DNA of 34,234 bases from Singulisphaera sp. GP187 (GCA_945905925.1 CAMDQN010000071.1:1-34234), one strand, 5' to 3'; shown: positions 1 through 9,479, counted from the stretch's first letter. Program-made: numbers and translations. Notes: a model not told the origin generated them from the letters alone.

Positions 1-1
1 C

Positions 2-205
2 GATCACACGCTCCCTGACGGTCGCGGCTCCGCTACGAATTTTCTGAAAGCGCTCCAGAAGGCGCAAACCAAGAAGGAAACGCGCAGCATCGCGGTGGCG
101 GCATCTCCGGTTGGCAATCGGGTTTGGCAGGGCGTGAGAGAAGTATCAATTTACGCTCGCCACAACGACAAACAGGGGCCGAGGCCCCTGTTCGGCAAGG
201 AGTGA
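2..205 (+). CDS. C-terminal end of an unidentified protein (partial)
   Basis: This frame stays open from the window edge for 67 codons and stops with TGA at 203-205. The other two forward frames both stop within the first 50 bases. The first 45 or so codons mostly end in G or C, like the neighbouring genes, which supports coding. The visible residues include ALQKAQTKKETRSIAVAAS and end in RPLFGKE. I do not recognise the family. The last dozen codons overlap a strong hairpin at 171-192, so the true end could be affected by it. The gene converges with the lipoprotein gene that follows. The start lies outside the window. Confidence 0.45.
   Translation, partial: DHTLPDGRGSATNFLKALQKAQTKKETRSIAVAASPVGNRVWQGVREVSIYARHNDKQGPRPLFGKE
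171..192 (-). terminator. Probable intrinsic terminator of the lipoprotein gene
   Basis: Bases 171-180 and 183-192 are perfect reverse complements (AACAGGGGCC and GGCCCCTGTT). Read on the minus strand the stem ends in CCTGTT and runs on into TGTCGTTG, a moderately T-rich tail. It lies 26 bases past the stop codon of the minus-strand lipoprotein gene, which is where a terminator is expected. The central two-base loop would have to open by at least one pair. It may act in both directions because the genes converge. Confidence 0.5.
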
Positions 206-218
206 ACAGAAAGAATTC

Positions 219-851
219 CTACCAGTGGCGGCCGTGGTGGTAGGGGTGCGGGTGGTGGTAGTAGGGCCGCGGACCGACCACGATAACCGGCGTCGGGCGC
301 ACGTAAACCGGTCCCGAATCGTAAACGATCGGTGCCGGTTCGCGGACCACCACGCGCGCCGGCCGGACCACTGGGCGAGCCGTCTGCATCTCCGCTATCA
401 CCCGCGCCGACACACCCGCTCGCTTCAATTCACTCAGGTCCGACGTGGTGAGGTCGAAGGTGCTGCCGGTCCTGCGAATCTGGTTGATGATGACCGTGTC
501 GTCTTGCCCTTCTTGTGCGAGCCGGATTACGTCGAACACGCCCAGTCGCTGTTGCTGCGCCTGGGCGTCCGCGAGCGCCGCGGCCTGTGCAATGTCGCGG
601 TCGCGCTTCTCTTCCTTGTCCACACCGTTGCCGAGGAGAGCGCCGCCCGCAGTTCCCGCCAACCCGCCGATCACGGCCCCCGCACCCGGGCGGCCGGTCG
701 CGGCACCCACGGCGGTACCCAGCGCGGTGCCGACCACGGCACCACCGACCGCGCCCTTTTCCGTGTTGTTCATGCTCGCGCAGCCGGAACCGAGTCCCGC
801 GCACGCGACGAACACGAACATTCCCAGGCGTCGAATTTTATTGTGGCGCAT
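219..851 (-). CDS. Glycine-zipper lipoprotein
   Basis: This is a 210-residue exported protein, probably a lipoprotein. Residues 1-23 form a basic then hydrophobic signal, followed by Cys24 in LGSGC. That lipobox is imperfect, with Gly at -3. Residues about 33-75 are a glycine-zipper segment rich in Gly and Ala (GGAVVGTALGTAVGAATG), as in outer-membrane-associated Rick_17kDa or OmpA-like glycine-zipper proteins. A charged Gln/Ala-rich stretch follows, then a small domain around 105-160 (VIRLAQEGQDDTVIINQIRR), and a Pro/His/Tyr-rich tail (YYHHPHPYHHGRHW). The start is supported by AGAGGA just upstream and by a good promoter at 884-912. The molecular role is unknown, and an envelope structural role is inferred. 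Confidence 0.75.
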   Translation of the reverse strand: MRHNKIRRLGMFVFVACAGLGSGCASMNNTEKGAVGGAVVGTALGTAVGAATGRPGAGAVIGGLAGTAGGALLGNGVDKEEKRDRDIAQAAALADAQAQQQRLGVFDVIRLAQEGQDDTVIINQIRRTGSTFDLTTSDLSELKRAGVSARVIAEMQTARPVVRPARVVVREPAPIVYDSGPVYVRPTPVIVVGPRPYYHHPHPYHHGRHW

Positions 852-1182
852 CTGATCCTCTCGCTATTCCGACCCGTTTTGGGGTTATGCCGAGTTCGCG
901 CGCCCCGGTCAATCGCAGTCGTCCACGTCAGATTAACGACTCGCCCGGCATGACTTGCACCGCACACGGGGGTGGGTCAGATGTCCGGTTGTTCCCGCGA
1001 CCCGCACCGTCGGCGCGCACCGTCCAGATTGCCCAATTTCGCCCGTCGCGGTTTGGCTTACGCGTGTTGACTTCCCGTGCCCGGCTCACACACCAACTAT
1101 CGGCATTGCTCGAACCGCACATGCGTGCGCGTGTCGTTAAGATGAACGGACCGATTCGCATGAGTTCCCCGAAGGACGCGAC
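852..1182. other. Intergenic region between divergent genes
   Basis: These 331 bases separate the lipoprotein gene (minus strand) from the RNase Z-like gene (plus strand). The left part holds the lipoprotein promoter at 884-912. Near the right end is a 14-codon open frame (1142-1186, MNGPIRMSSPKDAT) whose TGA overlaps the ATG of the next gene as ATGA. I found no convincing promoter for the plus-strand gene and no sign of another gene. Confidence 0.5.
884..912 (-). promoter_or_regulatory. Sigma70-like promoter for the lipoprotein gene
   Basis: Read on the minus strand, TTGACC (907-912) is followed by exactly 17 bases and then CATAAC (884-889). These match the -35 and -10 consensus at 5/6 and 4/6. 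Transcription would start near 877, leaving a leader of about 25 bases with AGAGGA before the ATG at 851. Confidence 0.5.
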
Positions 1183-2037
1183 ATGACCGCTGACCGGCCG
1201 GTAGACAACGCCCCATATCACACGCACCTCCACGGCGGGTTGACCGTCGAGGGGTGGTCGCGCGCCGCAGTGCAGAGCTACTGGCGGATTCCCGAACTGA
1301 AGATCGGTTTCGATCTCGGCGCGCAGCCGTGGGACTTCATGGGCACCCCGACGTGGTTCGTTTCGCACACGCACCTCGACCACATCGCGGCATTGCCGGT
1401 GTACGTCGCGCGCCGGCGCATGATGAAGATGGAACCGCCCACAGTGTACGTCCCGGCCGAATCGCTCGAAGATGTGAAGAAGTTGATGCAGATCATGCAC
1501 CGGCTCGACCGCGGCCGACAACTCGCGCACATCAAGCCACTGACCGCCGGCGACGAGATCGAACTGAGCCGCGAACACGTCGTCACGGTGTTCGACACGG
1601 TCCACACGATCCCGAGTCGCGGGTTCGTGGTGTGGGAGCGGCGCAACAAGTTAAAGGAGGAATATGTCGGCTTGCCGGGCGACAAGATCCGCGATCTGAA
1701 ACTGAGCGGCACTGCAATCACGCGCGAGGTGCGCATCCCTTTGGTTGCGTACACCGGGGACACGTCGCCGGCGGGCCTGGACGCGTGCCCGGCGTGCTTC
1801 GAGACGAAGATCCTCATTACCGAAATGAGCTTCGTGCGCGCCGCGCACCGGCGCGACAAGATTCACAAGTTCGGTCACATGCACCTGGACGACTTCATCG
1901 AACGCGCGCCGCGATTCAAGAACGAGTTGATCGTCGCGGCGCACTTCAGCACGCGGTATCATCCGAACGAGGTGCGGAAATTGCTCGACAACAAGCTACC
2001 GCCCGAATTGAAGGCGAAGATGAAGTTCTGGGTGTAA
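1183..2037 (+). CDS. RNase Z-like MBL-fold metallo-hydrolase
   Basis: This 284-residue protein of the metallo-beta-lactamase fold most resembles ribonuclease Z, which trims the 3' end of precursor tRNA. The zinc-binding set is complete: HTHLDH at 62-67, His141 in VHTIPSRGF, Asp193 in YTGDTS and His254 in AAHFSTRY. The last motif is typical of the RNase Z group. The length is close to that of short (ElaC-type) RNase Z, but I could not locate a clear flexible-arm exosite, so a related hydrolase with another substrate is possible. The start is supported by GAAGGA six bases upstream of the ATG. The gene after it is separated by an inverted repeat. Confidence 0.78.
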   Translation: MTADRPVDNAPYHTHLHGGLTVEGWSRAAVQSYWRIPELKIGFDLGAQPWDFMGTPTWFVSHTHLDHIAALPVYVARRRMMKMEPPTVYVPAESLEDVKKLMQIMHRLDRGRQLAHIKPLTAGDEIELSREHVVTVFDTVHTIPSRGFVVWERRNKLKEEYVGLPGDKIRDLKLSGTAITREVRIPLVAYTGDTSPAGLDACPACFETKILITEMSFVRAAHRRDKIHKFGHMHLDDFIERAPRFKNELIVAAHFSTRYHPNEVRKLLDNKLPPELKAKMKFWV

Positions 2038-2149
2038 GTGGGTGCCACTTGCCGAGCGGCACCCTTTTTCGCGCGTCGCTGCGCCGTGAGAAGGTTCGTA
2101 TCGGTCCAACGGAGGTTATCGCCGTGCCGCTCGGCAAGCGGCACCTACT
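2037..2149. repeat. Inverted repeat element, 26-base arms
   Basis: Arms 2037-2062 and 2124-2149 pair over 26 positions with one mismatch and one G-T wobble. The core reads CTTGCCGAGCGGCAC on the left and GTGCCGCTCGGCAAG on the right. The 61-base loop has no gene. It sits directly after the RNase Z-like stop codon and ends 22 bases before the next start, leaving the GGAGGA ribosome binding site free. It may act as a transcript-end or processing hairpin. No transposase is linked to it. Confidence 0.75.
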
Positions 2150-2171
2150 CCAAAATCGCGGAGGAACGCCG

Positions 2172-2648
2172 ATGCTCCCGCTTCTCGTGTTACTCGTCAC
2201 TGCGGACCCCGGCGGTTGGGACACGCTGTTCCCTTCGCTCGGTAACTTCGGCCGCAAGGTCGAGGCGCCGAAAGTGGAGAAAGGCGAGAAGCCCACGACC
2301 TACAGCCAGAGCGTGGAATACGAATGGATGGGCGGGCGGTTCGAGGTGCTGACAATCACGCTCGCCCGCGACCCGAAGTTCAAGGAGAAGTATTCCGCTG
2401 AGGCGATGAAGAAGGAGAAGGTCGAGAAAGTTGATGTGAACAAGAAGACCGCGTACCTGTGGGATCGCATGAAGGCGGAGAAACTCGACGAGGTAAACCG
2501 CCTGCTCGTCGTGGTTCTGGCCGACGATACGATTCTGATGATCGAGCAGCGTGGCGCCGGGTTGGAACTCGATGAGGTCGCAAAGAAACTCGACTTCGGC
2601 AAGGTGCTGAAGGCGTTCGAATCGCCCCCACCCGCGAAGCCGAAGTGA
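2172..2648 (+). CDS. Small exported protein of unknown function
   Basis: This is a 158-residue protein. Residues 1-11 (MLPLLVLLVTA) look like a very short signal or membrane segment. The rest is soluble, rich in Lys and Glu, with a mixed alpha/beta pattern (YEWMGGRFEVLTITLARD, LLVVVLADDTILMIEQRG). I recognise no family. The start is fixed by GGAGGA upstream of ATG 2172; the longer open frame to the left runs antisense-like through the previous gene and is rejected. Its stop TGA overlaps the GTG start of the permease gene by four bases (GTGA), so the two are probably translated together and may work together. Confidence 0.65.
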   Translation: MLPLLVLLVTADPGGWDTLFPSLGNFGRKVEAPKVEKGEKPTTYSQSVEYEWMGGRFEVLTITLARDPKFKEKYSAEAMKKEKVEKVDVNKKTAYLWDRMKAEKLDEVNRLLVVVLADDTILMIEQRGAGLELDEVAKKLDFGKVLKAFESPPPAKPK

Positions 2649-3781
2649 GTTACTCCCTTTCCACCATCTGGTACGAGCGGCAGCGGTTCCTGCCGGCCAT
2701 CCTCGCGGTCGCGTTCAGCGCCGTGCTGGTCGCGGTGCAGTCCGGTCTCGTGCTCGGTTTACTCTCGATGCTCTCGATGCCGGTGGACCGCGCGCCGGCC
2801 GACGTGTGGGTGGGGTACCCGGCCGTGCGCAGCGTTGATTTCGGCCGACCCATTCCCGATAGGTGGGTGTCCCGGCTCGCGGCGCAACCGGAGGTCGAAC
2901 GCGCCGAAGGCGCGATCATCGGGTTCGCATCGTGGACGCGCAAAGGCGAAGCGCCCGCGAACACCACGACGGAAGTCTGCACCGTCGTCGGGACGCGACT
3001 CGACCCGCACTCGCTCGCCGCGATGGAAGTGGTTCGCAACGACCGCGATCTGCTCGCACGCCTCGCGCAGCCGCTGACGGTCGCGGTGGACGAGTCCGAA
3101 CGGGGCCGACTCGGGGTCCGCGGCATCGGCGACACGGCCGAAATTCTAGGCGTTCGCGTGCGAATAGTGGGGTTAGTGAAGGGCTGTCGTGCGCTCGGCG
3201 GGCCATACCTGTTCTGCTCGCTCGAAACCGCGCGTGTGCTGCTCCACTACCAACACGATGAAGTGACGTACCTCGTGGCAAAGTGCAAGGACCCGGCGGA
3301 CGCGCCCGCAGTCGCCCGGCGCATGAACGGCTACGCGCAACTGAGCGCGTTCACGTCGGACGAGTTCTCCGCTCGCTCGCGGATGCACTGGTTAACGACC
3401 ACGAAAGCGGGCATCGCAATCGGGTTCACCGCGTTGCTCGGGTTGCTCGTCGGTGCTGTCGTTACGAGTCAAACGCTATTCGCCGCGACCGCCGCGAGCC
3501 AGCGCGAGTTTGCCACGCTCCGCGCGATGGGCATTCCCAAATGGCGGCTGAAGATGTCGGTGCTGGTGCAGTCGTTTTGGGTGGGGTTGTTCGGCATTGC
3601 ACTAGCGACACCGTTCACGTTCGCGCTGGCGGAGGGGGCGACCGCGATGGGCACGGGCGTGCGACTCCACCCGCTGCTTCTGGGTGGAACCGCGGTGGTC
3701 ACGATGAGTATGGCGGTCGGGTCGGGATTGGCTGCGCTGCGGTCGTTCCAGAAAGTGGACCCGGCGCACAACATCCGATGA
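2645..3781 (+). CDS. FtsX/MacB-like ABC transporter permease
   Basis: This is a 378-residue inner-membrane permease. One membrane helix lies near the N-terminus (about 17-43), followed by a periplasmic domain (about 45-250) and three C-terminal helices (about 255-285, 305-330 and 340-365), the layout of FtsX-domain permeases (MacB, DevC, LolC). The segment SQREFATLRAMGIPKWRL just after helix 2 is the characteristic FtsX-domain signature. The start is GTG, overlapping the previous stop as GTGA. No ATPase gene lies beside it, so its partner must be encoded elsewhere. It ends only two bases from the convergent enolase-superfamily gene. Confidence 0.8.
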   Translation: MSYSLSTIWYERQRFLPAILAVAFSAVLVAVQSGLVLGLLSMLSMPVDRAPADVWVGYPAVRSVDFGRPIPDRWVSRLAAQPEVERAEGAIIGFASWTRKGEAPANTTTEVCTVVGTRLDPHSLAAMEVVRNDRDLLARLAQPLTVAVDESERGRLGVRGIGDTAEILGVRVRIVGLVKGCRALGGPYLFCSLETARVLLHYQHDEVTYLVAKCKDPADAPAVARRMNGYAQLSAFTSDEFSARSRMHWLTTTKAGIAIGFTALLGLLVGAVVTSQTLFAATAASQREFATLRAMGIPKWRLKMSVLVQSFWVGLFGIALATPFTFALAEGATAMGTGVRLHPLLLGGTAVVTMSMAVGSGLAALRSFQKVDPAHNIR

Positions 3782-3783
3782 AC

Positions 3784-4890
3784 TTAGCGCACATCGACAG
3801 CCGGCATGCCGAACTCGTTCAGCTTCGGCACGATCCCCAGCCCCGGCATGAGGGGAGCCGCAAGCCGACCGTTCCTACGCTGTGGCGCGCCGTCCGCGAT
3901 TGCGCGCGTTACGTAGCTGTTGAAGTCCGTTGAGCTAAACAGGTATTCGGTCGGTGTGCTGTGCGCGAGGTGCGCGATCGCGGCCGTGACGATGTCGCCG
4001 CCCCAACTGTCTTCGAGCGTCATGCCGATGCCGAGCGACACGCACAGGTCACGAAGTTGCTTGGTCCGCGTGAGACCGCCGAGTTTGCTGATCTTGAGGT
4101 TCACTACATCCATCGCGCCGTCCGCGTGACCGCGCATCAACACATCGATTCCGTCAATAACCTCATCAAGAACAAATGGATGATCTGTAGCCCTGCGAAG
4201 CGCAAGACATTCTTCGTATGTGAGACACGGTTGTTCGATATAGACATCGATATCGCGCACCGCGCGCACGACACGAACCGCTTCGTGCTGAAGCCAGCCG
4301 GTGTTCGCGTCCGCGACGAGCCGGTCACCCGACTTCAGCACCGCGGACACCGCCTTGATACGCTGAATGTCCGTATCAGGGTCGCCGCCGACCTTCAGTT
4401 GAAATCGGCGGTAGCCTTCGGCACGGTAGCCCGCGACCTTCGCGGCCATCTCGTCGGGCGATTCCTGTGAGATGGCGCGATAGAGATGGAAGTCATCGCC
4501 GTAGCGCCCGCCGAGTAGCACGCACACGGGCAACCCGCTCACTTTTCCGAGAATGTCCCAACACGCGACATCAACCGCGGATTTCACATACGGGTGACCC
4601 TTCAGTGCCGCATCCATGACGCGATTCAACTTCCCCAACTGCGTCGGGTCTTCGCCCAACAATTTCGGCGCGAGTTCCTTCAACCCGGCTCGCACGCCCG
4701 CAGCGTAAGCGGGCAAGTACGCGGGTCCGAGCGGGCACACTTCGCCGTAGCCGGTGACGCCGGAGTCCGTCTCCACCGCGACAACGGTGCTATCGAACAC
4801 CGCGACCGACTTCCCGCCCGACCACTTGTAACTGCCCTCGTGCAGCGGCAGATCGACCTGCCACGCGGCGATTCGGGTGATACGCATCGC
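3784..4890 (-). CDS. Enolase-superfamily enzyme, cis-3-hydroxyproline dehydratase-like
   Basis: This is a 368-residue member of the mandelate racemase/muconate lactonizing branch. An N-terminal capping domain is followed by the barrel. Metal ligands are Asp193 (VADANTGW), Glu218 (IEQP) and Asp241 (LDEV). Candidate catalytic lysines are Lys165 (FQLKVGG) and Lys265/Lys268 (LKISKLGG). The sequence reminds me most of the cis-3-hydroxy-L-proline dehydratase and betaine epimerase group, but this substrate assignment is inference; a muconate cycloisomerase-like or sugar-acid role is not excluded. I chose ATG 4890 because GGAG lies five bases upstream and the family begins at MRITRI; the longer frame reads through an inverted repeat. 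It is last in the five-gene minus-strand run. Confidence 0.75.
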   Translation of the reverse strand, partial: AMRITRIAAWQVDLPLHEGSYKWSGGKSVAVFDSTVVAVETDSGVTGYGEVCPLGPAYLPAYAAGVRAGLKELAPKLLGEDPTQLGKLNRVMDAALKGHPYVKSAVDVACWDILGKVSGLPVCVLLGGRYGDDFHLYRAISQESPDEMAAKVAGYRAEGYRRFQLKVGGDPDTDIQRIKAVSAVLKSGDRLVADANTGWLQHEAVRVVRAVRDIDVYIEQPCLTYEECLALRRATDHPFVLDEVIDGIDVLMRGHADGAMDVVNLKISKLGGLTRTKQLRDLCVSLGIGMTLEDSWGGDIVTAAIAHLAHSTPTEYLFSSTDFNSYVTRAIADGAPQRRNGRLAAPLMPGLGIVPKLNEFGMPAVDVR

Positions 4891-4911
4891 ATCTCCAAGT
4901 TTTGCCGCGAC

Positions 4912-4966
4912 CCGTAGTCCAGGGGAGCGTGCCACCCATTCGGCGCGCCCCTTCCGCGGACTACGG
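4912..4966. repeat. Short inverted repeat between DUF1501 and dehydratase genes
   Basis: CCGTAGTCC at 4912-4920 and GGACTACGG at 4958-4966 are perfect reverse complements around a 37-base GC-rich loop with further weak pairing (AGGGG and CCCCT). It lies between the DUF1501 stop and the dehydratase start on the minus strand, so it could reduce or process the transcript at that junction. Confidence 0.5.
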
Positions 4967-4979
4967 ATAGCCTCTAAAC

Positions 4980-6434
4980 CTATTTGATGAGTTCGGCAAT
5001 CACATGCCCATGTACATCTGTGAGTCGCCGGTCTATTCCGTTGTGCCGCACGGTGAGCTTCGTGTGATCGATGCCGAGCAGGTGCAAGATCGTGGCGTGT
5101 ACGTCGTATACTTCCGTCGGGTTCTTGCGGTCCGCCGGCTTATATCCGAACGCGTCACTTGGGCCGTGTGTGTACCCGCCCTTGATGCCGCCGCCCGCGA
5201 GCCAATTCGTGAAGCAGTATGGGTTGTGGTCGCGACCCTTGCCGCCCTGCGACGAGGGCATCCGCCCGAATTCCGTCGTCCACAGAATGATGGTATCTTC
5301 GAGTAAGCCGAGGCGCTTCAGGTCCGCAATGAGAGCCGCGGCGCCGCGGGCCATACCATACGCGAGCGGACCGTGATCGCGTTTCACGTCTTCGTGTGAA
5401 TCCCAATTGCGCCGTGGGAACCCGTTGTCGTTGCCGCTCCAGATTTGCACGAACCTGACGCCGCGTTCGAGCAACCGGCGCGCAACGAGACACTTCCGGG
5501 CGAAGTAGTCGGTCTCCTCGACCGGGTTGATTTCCTTGTCGAACGTGCCTTTCCCGTGATCGAGACCGTATAGCTTTAGCGTCTCCTTCGTCTCCTTCGA
5601 GAGGTCGAGTGCTTCGGGCGCCGCGAGTTGCATCTTCGCGGCCAGTTCGTAGCTCTTGATGCGCGCGTCTAATCGCTCGTCACCGGGTCGCGAAGTCGCG
5701 TGTTCGCGGTTGAGTTGCGTGAGCAGGTCGATCCCGGCTTTGTCGGAATCGCGTGTGATGAACTTCGCGCGATCATCGGGGAAAAGGTCTTCGATGGGCG
5801 TCTTCGTACCTGGATAGATTGCAGCGCCCTGATGTTGAGCCGGCAGGAACGCGCTATCCCAATTCTTCGTGCCGTTAGAGGCCAACCCGCGGTGATCCGG
5901 TAGCACCACAAACGTCGGGAGGTTTTGGTTCGCGCTGCCGAGTCCGTAACTCGCCCAGCAACCCATACCGGGGAACCCGGGCCGGTTGAAGCCGGTAGTT
6001 TGGAGCAGTGTGCCCTGGCTGTGTACGCCGGTCTTGCCGATCATGTTGTGAATAAACGCGATTTCATCAACGACATCACCGAGCGGCGATACAACTTCTC
6101 CGAGTTGCTTTCCACACTTGCCATACGGTTTGAAATCCCACAGCGGTTTGAGCCACGGGCCGAGGCCGTTCTGGAACGCCTCCACCTTCTCGCCGAAGTC
6201 TGCTTCCTTGCCGTGTTGCTTCACTAACTCAGGCTTGAAGTCGAACAGATCGACGTGCGACGCGCCGCCGGCCATGAACAGTTGCACCACGCGCTTGGCT
6301 TTCGGCTTGTGGTGCAAACCGCCGTCGGCGCGCCTGGCCGCGTCCGCGAGGAGTCGGTCCGCGCCGAGCAGTGACGCGAGCGCGATGCTGCCTAACCCGC
6401 CGCCGGAGTGGATGAGAAAGTCCCGCCGGTTCAT
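4980..6434 (-). CDS. DUF1501 protein with Tat signal
   Basis: This is a 484-residue DUF1501 protein, a family with a fold related to alkaline phosphatase and sulfatase that is greatly expanded in planctomycetes and has no proven reaction. It starts [20 protein letters not shown], a twin-arginine export signal, so it is probably folded before export. Typical segments are [50 protein letters not shown] and a C-terminal [20 protein letters not shown]. It starts nine bases after the stop of the cytochrome/DUF1553 gene, with GAGG before the ATG. This adjacent pairing is the usual planctomycete arrangement and suggests the two exported proteins act together. Confidence 0.88.
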   Translation of the reverse strand: MNRRDFLIHSGGGLGSIALASLLGADRLLADAARRADGGLHHKPKAKRVVQLFMAGGASHVDLFDFKPELVKQHGKEADFGEKVEAFQNGLGPWLKPLWDFKPYGKCGKQLGEVVSPLGDVVDEIAFIHNMIGKTGVHSQGTLLQTTGFNRPGFPGMGCWASYGLGSANQNLPTFVVLPDHRGLASNGTKNWDSAFLPAQHQGAAIYPGTKTPIEDLFPDDRAKFITRDSDKAGIDLLTQLNREHATSRPGDERLDARIKSYELAAKMQLAAPEALDLSKETKETLKLYGLDHGKGTFDKEINPVEETDYFARKCLVARRLLERGVRFVQIWSGNDNGFPRRNWDSHEDVKRDHGPLAYGMARGAAALIADLKRLGLLEDTIILWTTEFGRMPSSQGGKGRDHNPYCFTNWLAGGGIKGGYTHGPSDAFGYKPADRKNPTEVYDVHATILHLLGIDHTKLTVRHNGIDRRLTDVHGHVIAELIK

Positions 6435-6443
6435 CTCTGATCC

Positions 6444-9425
6444 TCAATCCACGAAGACGAATTCGTTCAGGTTCAGCACGACGCGGCACGCGTTCGCGAG
6501 GCCGTGTTCCTTCGCGTAGACCGCGAGCGCGTCGCGTTCTTTCGCGGTGGGGTCGCGCCCCAAAGCCAACCGCACCGCGGTTGTCATCCGCTCCGCGTCC
6601 GTGGTGCCGAACTTTTCCACGCGTTCAGCGAAGTGCTTCGCCATCGTCACCGCGAGTTTGTTGTTCAGCATTGCGAGCGCCTGCTGTGGCGTGAGCGTTT
6701 CGTTCCGCTTTTCGACCGCGAGCGATGGGTCGGCGCAGTCGAGCGCGGCCATAAATGGCTGTTGCTTCGACCGTACCACGAACCGATAAATCGCGCGCCG
6801 GTGTGACTTCACATCTTCTGGGTCGTGGAGGTGATATTGGTAGTGCGGCGAGTGCTCCGGTTTCTCGACGATGAAGTCGCGGAAACTCGGCCCGCCGGCG
6901 GTGAGGTCGAGCTTCCCCGCGACTGCGAGAATGGAGTCGCGAACCGCTTCCGCTTCGAGCTTGCGGCGGTTCTGGCGCCACACGAAGCGGTTGTCTTCGT
7001 CGATCTTCGCGTTTGCTTCGTTTGATGTAGAAACCTGCTTATATGTCGTGCTCGTTACGATCAACTTGTGGAGTTTCTTGATGGATTGATGTTCTCGCAG
7101 TTCACTCGCGAGGTAATCGAGCAGTTCCGGGTGGGTGGGGAACTGGCCCATCTTGCCGAAGTCGTTGGGCGAGTCAACGATTCCGCGGCCGAAGTGGTAT
7201 TGCCACACGCGATTCGCCATCACGCGCCACGTGAGCGGGTTGTTTGCGTCGGTCAGCCACCTCGCGAGCGCTGCGCGCCGGTCGCCCTCCGTGTGGTTCG
7301 GCGGAAGGCTGAACGTGCCGTTGATACCGGGAATGGAAGAGATCGCGCCGGGCGCCACTTCCTTGCCCGGCTTCGTGACATCGCCGCGCGGGAGAATGTG
7401 AATGCTTCGCGGTTTTCCGGTCGCTCCGGTGCCGGCGAACGCCCCGCCGCCTGTGTGAATCGTGCCGACGTAGGCGGTGCGTTTCGAGCCGGCGAACTTC
7501 GCGAGTTCCGCGTCGGTTTTCGTTATTTCGGCGCGAAGTTCAGCGAGTTCGGCGACGCCCTTCTCGCCGATCGCGGCTTTGACGATCGCGTCGCGACGCT
7601 CGGTGAGTTTCGCGAGTTCGGGTGCCGCAAGTTTTGGGCCGCCTGGCGCGAGGCCGTCGGTGAGATTCGACTTCCGCCACCGCGGACCGGCTTCGATGCT
7701 ATCGAGCGCGGTTGCAGCCTTGCCCTTCGCGATGTTCTTTCCGTCCGCGTCGAATGCTTCGAGTTCAGCGATCGCGAGCATGTAGTCGTTTTGGCGAGGC
7801 GCAAGTTTGGTCGCGGTCGCGCGAATATAGCGAGCGGATTTGTTATCGGCTTTTGCGGTGTACGCCGCCGTACCCGGTTTCGGGAAGTCCTTTCTTGTCT
7901 CGTCCGCGATTAACACCACGCCGGTCTTGAAGGTTACATCGTCGCTTAACTCGATCTTGAACCGCAGCGGGAACCCGAACCCTGCACCGATGTTGTTGAA
8001 GTCGTCGTGACACGGCTTGATAACAACGTGATCTAATTTGATGCTGGCGCCGAGATCAACTTGCACCCACTTCTCGACATCTTGCTTCGCGCCGAGTTGC
8101 GAGTGATAGCCGAACTCCGGTGGCTTGGGCGAGTTCGCAGGTTTCGCTGCTTCCGCGAGTTGCTGTTCGATTCGCGTGAGTTCGTCGTTGGATCGCTTGC
8201 GGGCGTCCCCTTCGATCGCGGTAATCAGTCGCGTTGTGATCTTTTTCTTCTGTTCGAGTTCGGCTCGCTTCGCGCCAATGATGGGGTCCGCGTCATAGGT
8301 CTTGTCGGTGCGGTCGATCGCGGAAAACACCGCCTGAAGACGGTAGTAGTCTTCCTGCGCGATCGGGTCGAACTTGTGATTGTGGCACTGCGCACAGTGG
8401 ACCGTGAGGCCCATGAACGTGCCGATCGTGTTCGCCACGAAGTCGTCGCGGTCGAGGTGACGCGCGACCTTGCCATCAATCTTCGATTCGGGGACTTCGG
8501 CGTGGCCGATGAAATCCCACGGACCGGCCGCGAGGAACCCGAGCGCTTCGATTCCGCCTACCGTCCCGGGATATACCACGTCGCCCGCGATCTGTTCCGT
8601 AATGAACCGGTTGTAGGGTTTGTCTTCGTTCAATGAGCGGATGACGTAGTCACGGTACGGCCACGCGTTAGGTCGCGGTTGGTCCTTGTCGTAACCATGC
8701 GTTTCGCCGAAGTGAACGAGATCGAGCCAGTGCCGCGCCCAGCGCTCGCCGTAGCGCGGGGACGCGAGCAACTTATCAACGAGCGCCTCGTAAGCCTTTG
8801 GGTTCTTATCCGCGACAAACGCTTCCACCTCTTCCGGCGTGGGCGGCAGTCCGATCAGGTCGAAGTAGAGACGCCGAATCAGCGTGCGCCGGCTAGCCTC
8901 AGGCGATGGTGTCAGTCCCTTCTCTTTCAGCTTCGCCTGCACGAAGGCATCGATCGCGCTCACCTTCGGCTCGCGGCTAACGGGAACTACTGGCTTCTTC
9001 AGCGGCTTGAAGCTCCACCAGTCGGCGGGGTTCACTTTGATAGCGTCGTCTGGCCCTTTCGCGCCTTCGTCGATCCACGTTTGAAGTGTCGCGATCTCTG
9101 CCGCAGTCAAACGCTGCTTCTTTGGTGGCATCCGCACGTCGGGGTCGTCGTGCGCCACGACCACGATGAGTCGGCTGTCAGCCGATTTCCCCGGCACGAT
9201 CACTTTCCCGAAGTCGCCGCCTTTGAGCACGTTCGCTCGGCGGTCGAGGCGCAGACCGCTCTTCGCCTTCTCCGCGCCGTGGCAGGAGATGCAGTGCTTC
9301 GCGAAGATCGGCTTCACGTCGCGCTCGAAGTCCACTGGCTTCGGCGGATCAGCGGCCGGCATCGGCGCGGGAACCGCGAGCAGTGCGAAAACGAGCGTGA
9401 CGGGTACGGCGCAGCGGAAGAGCAT
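6444..9425 (-). CDS. Planctomycete cytochrome c/DUF1549/DUF1553 protein
   Basis: This is a 993-residue exported protein. Residues 1-25 are a Sec signal. The planctomycete cytochrome c-like domain follows, with one haem motif CISCH at 45-49 and the usual HGAEKAKSGLRLDRR. DUF1549 comes next (about 140-390), including GERWARHWLDLVHFGETHG and a second CxxCH, CAQCHNHKFDP, near 343. Residues about 450-590 look like an inserted discoidin (F5/8 C) carbohydrate-binding module (VQVDLGASIKLDHVVIKP). DUF1553 follows (about 690-980) with LTWRVMANRVWQYHFGRGIV. The reaction is unknown; haem binding and polysaccharide contact are inferred. GGAG precedes the ATG. Confidence 0.9.
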   Translation of the reverse strand: MLFRCAVPVTLVFALLAVPAPMPAADPPKPVDFERDVKPIFAKHCISCHGAEKAKSGLRLDRRANVLKGGDFGKVIVPGKSADSRLIVVVAHDDPDVRMPPKKQRLTAAEIATLQTWIDEGAKGPDDAIKVNPADWWSFKPLKKPVVPVSREPKVSAIDAFVQAKLKEKGLTPSPEASRRTLIRRLYFDLIGLPPTPEEVEAFVADKNPKAYEALVDKLLASPRYGERWARHWLDLVHFGETHGYDKDQPRPNAWPYRDYVIRSLNEDKPYNRFITEQIAGDVVYPGTVGGIEALGFLAAGPWDFIGHAEVPESKIDGKVARHLDRDDFVANTIGTFMGLTVHCAQCHNHKFDPIAQEDYYRLQAVFSAIDRTDKTYDADPIIGAKRAELEQKKKITTRLITAIEGDARKRSNDELTRIEQQLAEAAKPANSPKPPEFGYHSQLGAKQDVEKWVQVDLGASIKLDHVVIKPCHDDFNNIGAGFGFPLRFKIELSDDVTFKTGVVLIADETRKDFPKPGTAAYTAKADNKSARYIRATATKLAPRQNDYMLAIAELEAFDADGKNIAKGKAATALDSIEAGPRWRKSNLTDGLAPGGPKLAAPELAKLTERRDAIVKAAIGEKGVAELAELRAEITKTDAELAKFAGSKRTAYVGTIHTGGGAFAGTGATGKPRSIHILPRGDVTKPGKEVAPGAISSIPGINGTFSLPPNHTEGDRRAALARWLTDANNPLTWRVMANRVWQYHFGRGIVDSPNDFGKMGQFPTHPELLDYLASELREHQSIKKLHKLIVTSTTYKQVSTSNEANAKIDEDNRFVWRQNRRKLEAEAVRDSILAVAGKLDLTAGGPSFRDFIVEKPEHSPHYQYHLHDPEDVKSHRRAIYRFVVRSKQQPFMAALDCADPSLAVEKRNETLTPQQALAMLNNKLAVTMAKHFAERVEKFGTTDAERMTTAVRLALGRDPTAKERDALAVYAKEHGLANACRVVLNLNEFVFVD

Positions 9426-9479
9426 CGGCGGGACTCCGGCGGGATGTGTCTAGCGTACCCGAAGTTCACCGCGTTGCCA

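Noticed and set aside
4891-4935. Longer N-terminus for the enolase-superfamily enzyme
   Set aside because: It reads into the inverted repeat at 4912-4966, has no ribosome binding site, and family members begin at MRITRI.
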